Position numbers and translations under genes: made by a program
Part shown: piece after piece, positions 14,838 through 21,998 of the stretch
Layout of the letters: each line of letters starts with the position of its first letter
Position numbering within the stretch: the stretch's first letter is position 1
Assembly (NCBI GenBank): GCA_024681855.1
Contig: JAILAB010000033.1
Span: 1-39,509, forward strand
Direction: 5' to 3'
Length of the DNA stretch: 39,509 bases
From: Elusimicrobiales bacterium
Lineage (GTDB): Bacteria; Elusimicrobiota; Elusimicrobia; Elusimicrobiales; UBA9959
The notes under the pieces: model-generated
Told to the model about the DNA's origin: nothing
The model's database searches: none
What the model saw: only the letters and a program-made list of their open reading frames with translations

Positions 14838-14866
14838 AGTATAACAGAGAAAGGTACTTTTGTCAA
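14838..14866 (-). promoter_or_regulatory. Consensus sigma-70 promoter of the SAM-I leader
   Basis: Minus strand TTGACA (14866-14861), exactly 17 bp, then TGTTATACT with TATACT at 14843-14838. It is near-perfect, with an extended -10. The predicted start, around 14831, leaves about 10 nt before the aptamer. Confidence 0.85.
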
Positions 14867-14879
14867 TGAAAAAAATTTT

Positions 14880-14931
14880 GCGGATTAATGTTGCATGTGC
14901 AACGGGGCAAAATGTGAATAAGTAGTGTTAT
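14880..14931. repeat. Dispersed repeat B, copy 1
   Basis: GCGGATTAATGTTGCATGTG followed by CAACGGGGCAA and ends in GTGTTAT. It matches 21874-21926 at most positions with the same order. It has internal arms GTTGCA/TGCAAC. It directly abuts repeat A copy R2. Confidence 0.6.
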
Positions 14932-15000
14932 AGAGATGCTGGAATAAATTCAGCATGACTGGAAAATTATAAAATCAATAATCTTCTTATAAAGCAAAGT
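14931..15000 (-). repeat. Dispersed repeat A, copy R2 (truncated)
   Basis: AGAGATGCTGGAATAAATTC, AGCATGAC, then AATCAATAATCTTCTTATAA. This is the hairpin and right end of repeat A; the left half is replaced by repeat B. Between 15000 and 15139 I see nothing further. Confidence 0.6.
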
Positions 15001-15138
15001 GCAAAATCAAGACAATTCTTATACAGATCCTTTGAAAAAATGCCTGGTTCAGTCGGAATTATGGAAAATTACGTGCTTCAAACTGCTGATAATACTGGGG
15101 CGGCATTCAGCTGTGCCGCCCCGGTTTGCCGCAGGCAT

Positions 15139-16056
15139 TTATCTGCCGGTATTTTTCCCGGCTACAGCTTTTTTCGGCTTCCTGCCCTGCACTGTATTTT
15201 CCTTCGCTACGGTGCTCTGTTCATTCACTGCTGAATATTCCGCCGCATTTTTTCCAAACAGGGTATTTGCCTTGTCTGAAGGGCCTGCATTTTTGCTGCC
15301 GGAGTCTTTGCCTGGTTCAATAAATTCAGCCTTTTCAAGCGGCAATGTGAAACGGCATTCAGGATAATGAGCGCATCCGAGAAAATCGCCATATTTTCCG
15401 CTGCGTTTTACCAATGCCCCGCCACATTCCGGGCATACTCCGAGGGCCTGTCTTATCTTTGACGGTTTCCCGTCCTTTTTTGATGTGTAATGCCCTTTTT
15501 CTGCCGCCATGCCATACCCGCCTGCTGCTTCTTCGCGTGCTTTCCCGCCTTTCCGTGTTTCTGCAGGAGCAGTTCCTGACGGCATAAGAGGTATAATTCT
15601 GCCGTCATTGCTCTCGGACAGCAGCCATGCATTGATATTGTCTATCAGAAGACGGTATCTGTTCCAGGTGTCGGGCGAGCTGCCGCATTTTTCCCTGCCC
15701 CGCTCTGTGTTTGGCTCAAGGGGGCATTCCCCGGCGTAATCCGGGAACTGGCTGCTTGTCAGGTCAACATAAATACCGTCAATTTTATTAAAGTAATGAG
15801 TCATTCCTCCTTCCAGACGTACTCTGTGTATTGTACCGCCGAACAGGTCGTGAACTATCATTGCTGTAATATTGCATTGTCCGGCAGCTGGGTTGGAACT
15901 GCTCCATTTGTCCCGGAATGCCGGAAAAGCTGTTTCCCTGCTCCATGCGTGAAGTAGGGCCTCATGCAGCCTGCCCAGTGTAGATATTCTGTCATCTGCA
16001 ATGGGGAGTGATTTTCTGTCCTTAAGTTCCATTCCGTAAAAACCAACATTTTTCAT
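15139..16056 (-). CDS. YunG-like protein fused to a topoisomerase-type C4 zinc ribbon
   Basis: 305 aa from ATG 16056 (MKNVGFYGMELKD). Residues about 20-160 resemble the Bacillus YunG family: LHEALLHAWSRETAF, NPAAGQCNITAMIVHDLFGG, GGMTHYFNKIDGIYVDLTSS. The conserved Cys, His and Asp look like a transglutaminase/cysteine-protease-like triad, as noted from family pattern only. After a low-complexity linker, residues about 205-240 form a zinc ribbon, CPECGGALVKRSGKYGDFLG then CAHYPECRF, of the type at the C-terminus of DNA topoisomerase I. The tail is Lys/Ala/Gly-rich and basic. A nucleic-acid-linked role is inferred. Confidence 0.7.
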   Translation of the reverse strand: MKNVGFYGMELKDRKSLPIADDRISTLGRLHEALLHAWSRETAFPAFRDKWSSSNPAAGQCNITAMIVHDLFGGTIHRVRLEGGMTHYFNKIDGIYVDLTSSQFPDYAGECPLEPNTERGREKCGSSPDTWNRYRLLIDNINAWLLSESNDGRIIPLMPSGTAPAETRKGGKAREEAAGGYGMAAEKGHYTSKKDGKPSKIRQALGVCPECGGALVKRSGKYGDFLGCAHYPECRFTLPLEKAEFIEPGKDSGSKNAGPSDKANTLFGKNAAEYSAVNEQSTVAKENTVQGRKPKKAVAGKNTGR

Positions 16057-16115
16057 AATTAATGCCATCCTTTTTATTTTCAGGCCTCTGAACATTTTGT
16101 TCTGGCCTGTATGAC

Positions 16116-16155
16116 AAAAGTATAGCAGGGGAATGCGACAACGTATTGTCGCATT
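16116..16155 (-). promoter_or_regulatory. Promoter/operator upstream of the YunG-like gene
   Basis: Perfect 10-bp arms AATGCGACAA (16132-16141) and TTGTCGCATT (16146-16155) lie around CGTA. On the minus strand they are followed by an extended -10 TGCTATACT (TATACT 16124-16119). The block repeats at 9436-9468, where the second arm is degenerate. Confidence 0.6.
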
Positions 16156-16225
16156 TTGATTCCGAAATCAGAATTTCTGTTTAACAGGCAAAATAAGCGG
16201 CATGGACGACGGGGTTTTATTAATT

Positions 16226-16395
16226 GGCTCTAATAAAGAAAGGCATTGGCACAATATATTTATAAAAGACGCAAAAATTACTTCTTTAGTCCTGAACATA
16301 TTTCAGTATCTCATTAAGCCGCAGAGATGCTGAAATATGTTCAGCATGACGGGAAAATACTAAAATAAATAATCTTCTTATGTATTTGCTTTACG
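16226..16395 (-). repeat. Dispersed repeat A, copy R3
   Basis: Starts GGCTCTAATAAAGAAAGGC, passes CCTGAACATATTTCAG and AGATGCTGAAATATGTTCAG, ends AATAATCTTCTTATG. It is a full-length copy and occupies most of the gap between the YunG-like and sirtuin genes. Confidence 0.75.
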
Positions 16396-16453
16396 AGACC
16401 CTGCTTTTCAGTTTTGCTGAAATGTTCTCGCTGCTTGTTCTCGTTCCATGCAT

Positions 16454-17212
16454 TTACTGGCGTAAGGCTTTCACGGCTTCTGCCAGCTTAGGAAGTATCT
16501 CGCCTGCTTTCATCTCAAAATAAAAGTCTGAAATCATGTCTGTGTATGCGGAAGGAAGAGTGTTTATTTCTATTATTGTTCCGCCATTCTGCTTTACTAT
16601 AACCGGCATATGGCAGGCTGGCATTACTTCACCGGAAGTTCCTACTACAATCATCACATCGCTTTTGCTGGCAAGCTGCATAGAGCCTTGGTATATTTCC
16701 GTGTTTATGCCTTCGCCGTAAAATACGAAGTCAGGCTTTAACAGCCCCTTGCATTTGGGGCAGGCAGGCATGTCTTGTCCCAGGTCAACATCGGTATGGA
16801 AAAATCTCTCGCCGCATTGCGTGCATACCAGGTAATTTACAGTGCCGTGAAATTCAAAAACATTCTTGCTTCCGGCTTCCTGATGAAGATTGTCTATGTT
16901 CTGAGTTATTATGCCTTTCAGCAGTCCCTCCTGTTCCCATGCGGCCAGGGTTTTATGCGCAGGGTTCGGTTTTGCGCTTTTCATGCTGCTGTAGAAAATC
17001 TTTTTTATTTCAGCCCAGGATTGCTCAGGATTTTCCTGGAAGAAGCCTATTTCTATCATGCGCGGGTCATATTTTGACCAGAGGCCGCCTGCGCCTCGGA
17101 ATGGAGGTATGCCGCTTTCAACGGATATTCCCGCTCCCGTAAAGGCCGTAAGGCATTTCGCATTGCTTATTGCTTCTGCCGCTCTTTCTATCTGTCCTTT
17201 CTTGAAATCCAT
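16454..17212 (-). CDS. Sir2-family NAD-dependent protein deacylase
   Basis: 252 aa from ATG 17212, with AGGAGG 5 nt upstream; the longer reading to 17254 is not needed. The NAD site is AFTGAGISVESGIPPFRG. The catalytic His lies in VFEFHGTVNYLVC, TQNIDNLHQEAG is present, and the zinc ligands are CTQC and CPKC. The nucleotide-binding end is VVGTSGEVMPACHMP and IEINTLPSAYT. Sirtuins remove acyl groups from lysine using NAD and act in the cytosol. Usual length and all key residues present. It stands alone, flanked on both sides by repeat A copies. Confidence 0.93.
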   Translation of the reverse strand: MDFKKGQIERAAEAISNAKCLTAFTGAGISVESGIPPFRGAGGLWSKYDPRMIEIGFFQENPEQSWAEIKKIFYSSMKSAKPNPAHKTLAAWEQEGLLKGIITQNIDNLHQEAGSKNVFEFHGTVNYLVCTQCGERFFHTDVDLGQDMPACPKCKGLLKPDFVFYGEGINTEIYQGSMQLASKSDVMIVVGTSGEVMPACHMPVIVKQNGGTIIEINTLPSAYTDMISDFYFEMKAGEILPKLAEAVKALRQ

Positions 17213-17314
17213 GTTGTCCTCCTGGAACAGGGGCTTTGCTCTTGCTTTTGGCACTGGTTTTCCGCCAGCTTTATGTCGCCTTTATATGCCGCCTTATCAT
17301 ATAATACTTTTTTT

Positions 17315-17480
17315 GGCTCTGTTAAAGGAAAGCATTGATACGGTGTATATTATAAGCGCAATGCAATAAATTTCTCCGCCCTGATCTTGTTTCACAATCT
17401 CTTGAAACCGTAAGTTTGCTGAAATAAATTCAGTATTACGAAATAATTATAAAAGCAAATACTTTTCTTATGCAGTGCAA
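17315..17480 (-). repeat. Dispersed repeat A, copy R4 (diverged)
   Basis: Starts GGCTCTGTTAAAGGAAAGC, contains TTGCTGAAATAAATTCAG and ends near ACTTTTCTTATGCAG. It is the most diverged copy. The intergenic stretch 17213-17570 otherwise holds only the valS promoter. Confidence 0.65.
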
Positions 17481-17570
17481 TTTGAAATTTGTCCTCAAAG
17501 CAAGAGTTGTTTTTTCCGGCTTAAATGTGTTTTAGGGCCGGCTGGAGCAATAAATAATATAATATAGTAT

Positions 17571-20231
17571 ATGGAAAATAATGAAACAGATCAGATACAG
17601 AAGCCTGCGGAAGATCTTCCTAAGGCCTATGACCCGCTTGTGCGAGAACCTGAAATCGCTCAGGAATGGGAGAATGATAAAATTTACGCTTATGACTCTT
17701 CAGTGCCGCGCAAAAACACTTTTGTTATAGATACTCCGCCGCCGACGGTTTCTGGCGCATTGCACATCGGCCATGTTTTCAGTTATGTGCAGACGGACAT
17801 AATTGCGCGCTATCAGCGCATGTGCGGCAAAAACATATTTTACCCTATGGGCTGGGATGACAATGGCTTGCCCACAGAACGCCGGGTCCAGAACTTGTAT
17901 GGCGTGCGCTGCGATCCGTCAGTGCCTTATGAGCCTGGGGCAAAATTTGAAAAGATTTCCGGAAAGATTAAGGAATACCGCAATATTTCCAGAAAGAATT
18001 TTCTTGAGCTTTGCGCCTTGCAGACAAAGGAAGATGAGAAAAAATATGAGGCGCTTTGGCGCAGGCTTGGCATTTCGGTAGACTGGACAAAGAACTATAA
18101 TACCGTCGGCGAATACTGCCGCCGTGTTTCGCAGAGATCTTTCCTGGACCTGTTCAAGAAAGGGCGCATTTACAATGCTGAAACCCCTGCACTGTGGGAT
18201 ACCACATTCCGTACCGCAGTGGCCCAGGCAGAGGTTGAGGACAGGGAACAGAAAGGCAATTTTCATGATTTGAAATTTCAAGTTGAGGGCGGCGGCGAAT
18301 TTATAATCTCAACAACCCGTCCTGAGCTGCTTGCTGCTTGCGTTGCTGTTGTAGCCAATCCGCGCGATGAAAGATATAAAAAGCTTTTCGGCAAGAATGC
18401 CATAACTCCGCTTTTCAAAGCCAGAGTGCCAATAAGGGCTTCAAAGCATGCTGACCCGGAGAAAGGCACAGGCATACTTATGGTATGTACATTTGGCGAT
18501 ATAGCCGATGTGGAATACTGGCGCAAGGAAAATCTGCCGCTGCGCCAGCTGATAGGCCGCGACGGCCGTTTCCTGAACATAAAATTCGGGGAAGGAGCTT
18601 TTGAAAGCACGGATTGCGAGGCAGCCAATGCTGCGTATTCTAAGCTTGCCGGGCTTTATGCCAAAAAGGCTAAGGCCGTTTCTGTTGAAATGCTTCGCGA
18701 ATCAGGAGACCTTGTTGGAGAACTGAAGCCTACTGTTCAGGCAGTGAAATTCTATGAGAAAGGAGAGCTCCCTCTTGAATTTGTGCCATGCCGCCAGTGG
18801 TACATCAAACTGTTAGACAATCAGGCAATGCTGCTGGAACAGGGACGCCGCGTGAAATGGCATCCGGAATATATGTTTAAGCGCTATGAGCAATGGGTGG
18901 AAGGCCTTAATCAGGACTGGTGCATAAGCCGCCAGCGCTATTTCGGCGTGCCGCTGCCGGTATGGTATCCGCTGGATGCAGAATGTAATCCTGATTATTC
19001 CAAGCCTATTGTGGCTACGCCGGATAAGCTGCCTGTGGATCCGCAGTCTGACTGCCCGGCGGGATATTCTGAGGAGCAGCGCGGCAAGCCTAATGGCTTC
19101 ATTGGCGACCCTGACGTAATGGACACTTGGGCCACTTCTTCGCTTACGCCCCTCATTTCAAGCGGCTGGGGCGAAGATTCAGATAGCCATGCTAAGATAT
19201 TCCCTGCTGATTTGCGTCCGCAGGCGCATGAAATAATACGCTCCTGGGCTTTCTATACCATAACAAAGGCATGGATGCATGAGAGCAATATTCCCTGGTA
19301 TAATATAGCCCTTAGCGGCTGGGTTGTGGCCAATGATCACTCAAAAATGAGCAAGTCAAAGGGCGGGGCTATAACGCCAGAAAACCTTCTGCAGAAATAT
19401 CCCGCAGATGCATTGAGGTATTGGAGCGGCAAAGCTAAGCTGGGCCAAGACACGATGTATGATGAAAGCGTTTTTAAAGTAGGCAAGAGACTTGTTACTA
19501 AGCTCTTTAATGCTTCTAAATTCGCTTTGCTGCAAATAAGAGGCGCTCAGGCTCCTCTTTCCGCTGCTGACATAAAGCATGCTCTTGATCGCTCATGGGT
19601 AGAGCAGCTGAAAATCCTGGTGAGCCAGGCTGGGGAGAATATGAGGAATTTTGAGTATGCAGCTGTTCTCCTGGCGGTTGAATCCTCTTTCTGGGATTTC
19701 TGCGACAATTACCTTGAACTGGTGAAAGGCCGCGCTTATGAAGGCAATCCTGAAGACCGCCGTTCTGCCCAGGCTTCTCTGGAATGGACTTTAAGCGTTT
19801 ACTTGAGGCTTTTTGCGCCTTTCCTGCCTTTTATAACAGATGAGACTTGGAAATGGCATTCTGCCGCAAAGCATGGCTGCGATTCTGTTCATAAGGCCAG
19901 CTGGCCTTCAGCTGATGAGATGAAAGAAATGAAAGCAGGGGAAGTTTCTGTTTATCTTACGGCAAAGAAGATACTGGAGGCTGTCCGCGCTAAGAAAGCG
20001 GCTGAAAAACGCAGCGTAAAATGGCCCGTTTCAGGCTTGAAAATAGAAGCATCAAAAGCAGACATAAAGGCACTGGAAGCTTCGCTTGCTGATGTGCTCC
20101 TTGCATGCTGCATTGACCGGAAAGGCCTTGCGATTGCTGAAAAGGATGATGATGCGGAAATTAAAGCAGAAGTCTTTCTTGCCGCTCCGGAAGAAGATGT
20201 AAAACAGCAAGAGGCTTCATCTGAAAAATAA
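17571..20231 (+). CDS. valS: Valyl-tRNA synthetase
   Basis: 886 aa. The class I HIGH motif is in TPPPTVSGALHIGHVFSY and the KMSKS motif in NDHSKMSKSKGGAI. The editing domain (STTRPELLAACVAVVANP) and anticodon-binding domain follow. DTPPPTVSG and GWDDNGLPTERRVQN resemble the ValRS form of Actinobacteria and rickettsias. The usual long C-terminal coiled-coil arm is short; the end is a Lys/Ala/Glu-rich helix. A TATAAT box (17558-17563) ends 7 nt before the ATG with no Shine-Dalgarno sequence, so the mRNA is probably leaderless. It is monocistronic, ending at the terminator at 20258-20290. Confidence 0.97.
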   Translation: MENNETDQIQKPAEDLPKAYDPLVREPEIAQEWENDKIYAYDSSVPRKNTFVIDTPPPTVSGALHIGHVFSYVQTDIIARYQRMCGKNIFYPMGWDDNGLPTERRVQNLYGVRCDPSVPYEPGAKFEKISGKIKEYRNISRKNFLELCALQTKEDEKKYEALWRRLGISVDWTKNYNTVGEYCRRVSQRSFLDLFKKGRIYNAETPALWDTTFRTAVAQAEVEDREQKGNFHDLKFQVEGGGEFIISTTRPELLAACVAVVANPRDERYKKLFGKNAITPLFKARVPIRASKHADPEKGTGILMVCTFGDIADVEYWRKENLPLRQLIGRDGRFLNIKFGEGAFESTDCEAANAAYSKLAGLYAKKAKAVSVEMLRESGDLVGELKPTVQAVKFYEKGELPLEFVPCRQWYIKLLDNQAMLLEQGRRVKWHPEYMFKRYEQWVEGLNQDWCISRQRYFGVPLPVWYPLDAECNPDYSKPIVATPDKLPVDPQSDCPAGYSEEQRGKPNGFIGDPDVMDTWATSSLTPLISSGWGEDSDSHAKIFPADLRPQAHEIIRSWAFYTITKAWMHESNIPWYNIALSGWVVANDHSKMSKSKGGAITPENLLQKYPADALRYWSGKAKLGQDTMYDESVFKVGKRLVTKLFNASKFALLQIRGAQAPLSAADIKHALDRSWVEQLKILVSQAGENMRNFEYAAVLLAVESSFWDFCDNYLELVKGRAYEGNPEDRRSAQASLEWTLSVYLRLFAPFLPFITDETWKWHSAAKHGCDSVHKASWPSADEMKEMKAGEVSVYLTAKKILEAVRAKKAAEKRSVKWPVSGLKIEASKADIKALEASLADVLLACCIDRKGLAIAEKDDDAEIKAEVFLAAPEEDVKQQEASSEK

Positions 20232-20257
20232 GAAAGCATATTAATGCTGTAAAAGCT

Positions 20258-20290
20258 AAAAAAACCCGGCTGAGAATGCCGGGTTTTTTA
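20258..20290. terminator. Bidirectional intrinsic terminator after valS
   Basis: CCCGGC (20265-20270) and GCCGGG (20278-20283) with loop TGAGAAT, an A-run before and TTTTTT after. It serves valS (+) and the convergent lipoprotein gene (-). Confidence 0.9.
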
Positions 20291-20316
20291 TTTAACAATT
20301 GTCTTTATGCAGAAGT

Positions 20317-21339
20317 TTAATCTTCAGAAGGACAGCGTACATTTTTTTCTACGAAATGTCCATTTTCCAGAACAATCTGTTTTGTTTCATTCTGATTCTT
20401 TTTACATGCTTTAACGCATAGATTGTTTGCAGAGTATTTTAGGAAAGGATTTAAGTCATTTTCGCTGCTGTCTTTTACTCCCGTTATGTCTGAGTTTTTC
20501 AGATTTTTTGTATCTATAAGGTATAATGCGGCTTCTGCCTGTTCTTTTTCTGGCAGATTGCATATCATGTTTGTGCTTTCTGTTACCCTGCTCTTGTTTT
20601 CCATGTGTATGCCAGTTACATAGCGGCATTTGCCATTGCGTATGCCTTTCACTTCGTAAACATCGTCAATTTGCTGGCCTAGAAAATTGGAAGCTATGCT
20701 GCATTTGAACGGAGAGCAGACTTTAAGAAATTCGTACAGGCGGTCGCAAGGGCCGAATACAGCTTTAGGCTGCGCTTGAGGCTCAGAAGGCTGTTCATAT
20801 TCTTTTTTTTGTTCCTCCAGTTTTTCCGCAGGATTATTTTCAGTTTGTTTATTTTCGTTTTCAGCCGGCTGGCTGGAAGCATTCTCCGAAGTTTGAGAAG
20901 CAGGCTGCGCAGCAGCTTGCTGTGCCATAGCGGCAGATGCCGTTTCTTGAGCAGAAGCAGCCGATTGGGCATTATTTGCATTATCTTGCTGTTTGTCAGC
21001 ATTAGCGGCTAGGGAATTTGAAGCACTCGCTTGTGCAGCATTATTGGATGTGTTTTGCGCGGCAGTCTCAGCTGGCACGGCATTAGCATCTGCTGCTGAA
21101 TTAGATGAGACTGTGTCTGCTTGTTTTTCCGCAGGATTATCATTTTCTGTATTAGCTGCCGTATTTCCGTTTGCGGAACTGTCTGCTGGGCTGCCTGCTT
21201 GATTTTCAGTAGCAGCCGACGATGCGCTAGGCTCTGGTATATACTGCTTTTGCTCGCTTTGTCCGCTGTCTTTAGAGCAGGCCGCGCCAAATATAAGAAC
21301 AGTTAAAATATTTAATAGGAAAAATTTTCTTATTGCCAT
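20317..21339 (-). CDS. Lipoprotein with long Ala/Ser/Asn/Gln-rich linker and Cys-rich C-terminal domain
   Basis: 340 aa from ATG 21339 (MAIRKFFLLNILTVLIFG). I prefer this to ATG 21345, because a TATAAT box at 21351-21346 would put the transcript start at or next to 21339. Lipobox FGAAC. Residues about 25-185 are low-complexity (Ala, Ser, Asn, Gln, Glu), probably a disordered spacer. The C-terminal 150 residues hold about eight Cys (FGPCDRLYEFLKVCSPFKCS, NLCVKACKK, VRCPSED), consistent with a disulphide-bonded periplasmic or surface domain. Family not recognised. Confidence 0.75.
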   Translation of the reverse strand: MAIRKFFLLNILTVLIFGAACSKDSGQSEQKQYIPEPSASSAATENQAGSPADSSANGNTAANTENDNPAEKQADTVSSNSAADANAVPAETAAQNTSNNAAQASASNSLAANADKQQDNANNAQSAASAQETASAAMAQQAAAQPASQTSENASSQPAENENKQTENNPAEKLEEQKKEYEQPSEPQAQPKAVFGPCDRLYEFLKVCSPFKCSIASNFLGQQIDDVYEVKGIRNGKCRYVTGIHMENKSRVTESTNMICNLPEKEQAEAALYLIDTKNLKNSDITGVKDSSENDLNPFLKYSANNLCVKACKKNQNETKQIVLENGHFVEKNVRCPSED

Positions 21340-21380
21340 AGGCATATTATATAAAAAGAATCGATTGTTTATTTATCACT

Positions 21381-21540
21381 CTTTATAAGAAGATTATTGA
21401 TTTTACAGTTTTCCCGTCATGCTGAATTTATTTCAGCATCTCTGCGGCTTAATGAGGTCCTGAAACAAGTTTAGGACGACTAAGTAATATCTGCATCCTT
21501 TATAATTACATTGTATCAACACTTTTCTTTAAAAATAGCC
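21381..21540 (+). repeat. Dispersed repeat A, copy R5
   Basis: CTTTATAAGAAGATTATTGA, CCCGTCATGCTGAATTTA, TTTCAGCATCTCTGCGGCTT, CCTGAAACAAGTTTAGGAC. On the minus strand the far end reads AAAGAAAAGTGTTGATACAA, matching R3 and R4. It is a full-length copy. Nothing else is seen between 21340 and 21615. Confidence 0.75.
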
Positions 21541-21615
21541 TTTATTTTTTATTGCGAATTTATATTTTGCCTCCGCCCCGCAATTAATCGGCTTGCAGCC
21601 AAATGTGTTTAACTA

Positions 21616-21652
21616 TAAAAAAACCGTTTCCATATGGCAGAAACGGTTTTTG
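21616..21652 (-). terminator. Terminator of the tRNA-Thr/tRNA-Glu unit
   Basis: AAAAACCGTTTC and GAAACGGTTTTT flank CATATGGCA. On the minus strand the stem is followed by a T-run, directly after tRNA-Glu. Confidence 0.85.
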
Positions 21653-21660
21653 ACTGAAAC

Positions 21661-21733
21661 GGCCTGTACGGGATTCGAACCCGTGATCTTCGCCTTGAGA
21701 GGGCGACGTCCTAGACCACTAGACGAACAGGCC
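21661..21733 (-). tRNA. tRNA-Glu (CUC anticodon)
   Basis: 73 nt with 7-bp acceptor GGCCTGT/ACAGGCC, anticodon stem TCGCC/GGCGA around loop CTCTCAA (anticodon CTC), and T-arm GGGTTCGAATCCC. CCA is not encoded. It is second in a minus-strand unit after tRNA-Thr and ends at the terminator 21616-21652. Confidence 0.95.
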
Positions 21734-21745
21734 CTAATTATGTTA

Positions 21746-21817
21746 GCCGACGGTCAGAATTGAACTGACGACCTACCGCTTACAAGGCGGTTGCTCTACC
21801 AGCTGAGCTACGTCGGC
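21746..21817 (-). tRNA. tRNA-Thr (UGU anticodon)
   Basis: 72 nt with acceptor GCCGACG/CGTCGGC, D-arm AGCTCAGCTGGTAGAGC, anticodon stem ACCGC/GCGGT with loop CTTGTAA (anticodon TGT), and T-arm CAGTTCAATTCTG. CCA is not encoded. First of the two-tRNA unit. Confidence 0.95.
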
Positions 21818-21873
21818 ATATAAGTTTATTCTATCATATTTTTATCTAAAGCCGCAATATTTATTTTTTACGC

Positions 21874-21926
21874 GCGAATTAGCGTTGCAGGCACAACGGG
21901 ACAAGATGTTGAATAAGGAGTGTTAT
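21874..21926. repeat. Dispersed repeat B, copy 2
   Basis: GCGAATTAGCGTTGCAGGCA, CAACGGGACAAGATGTTG, AATAAGGAGTGTTAT. It matches 14880-14931 and lies between tRNA-Thr and galE. Confidence 0.6.
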
Positions 21927-21998
21927 GTCCCGATACAGGCCGCTGAACAAAGAAGAAGGATTTGGAAATAATTCTGAAATAAAGTATAAATTAATATT

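Noticed and set aside
20694-21306. Several frames on both strands inside the low-complexity lipoprotein gene
   Set aside because: They arise from the Ala/Asn/Gln/Ser-rich linker; only the minus-strand frame has a signal peptide, lipobox and promoter.
5032-21540. Repeat A copies as a CRISPR or tandem array
   Set aside because: The copies are kilobases apart, in both orientations, longer than CRISPR repeats, and there are no spacers or cas genes.
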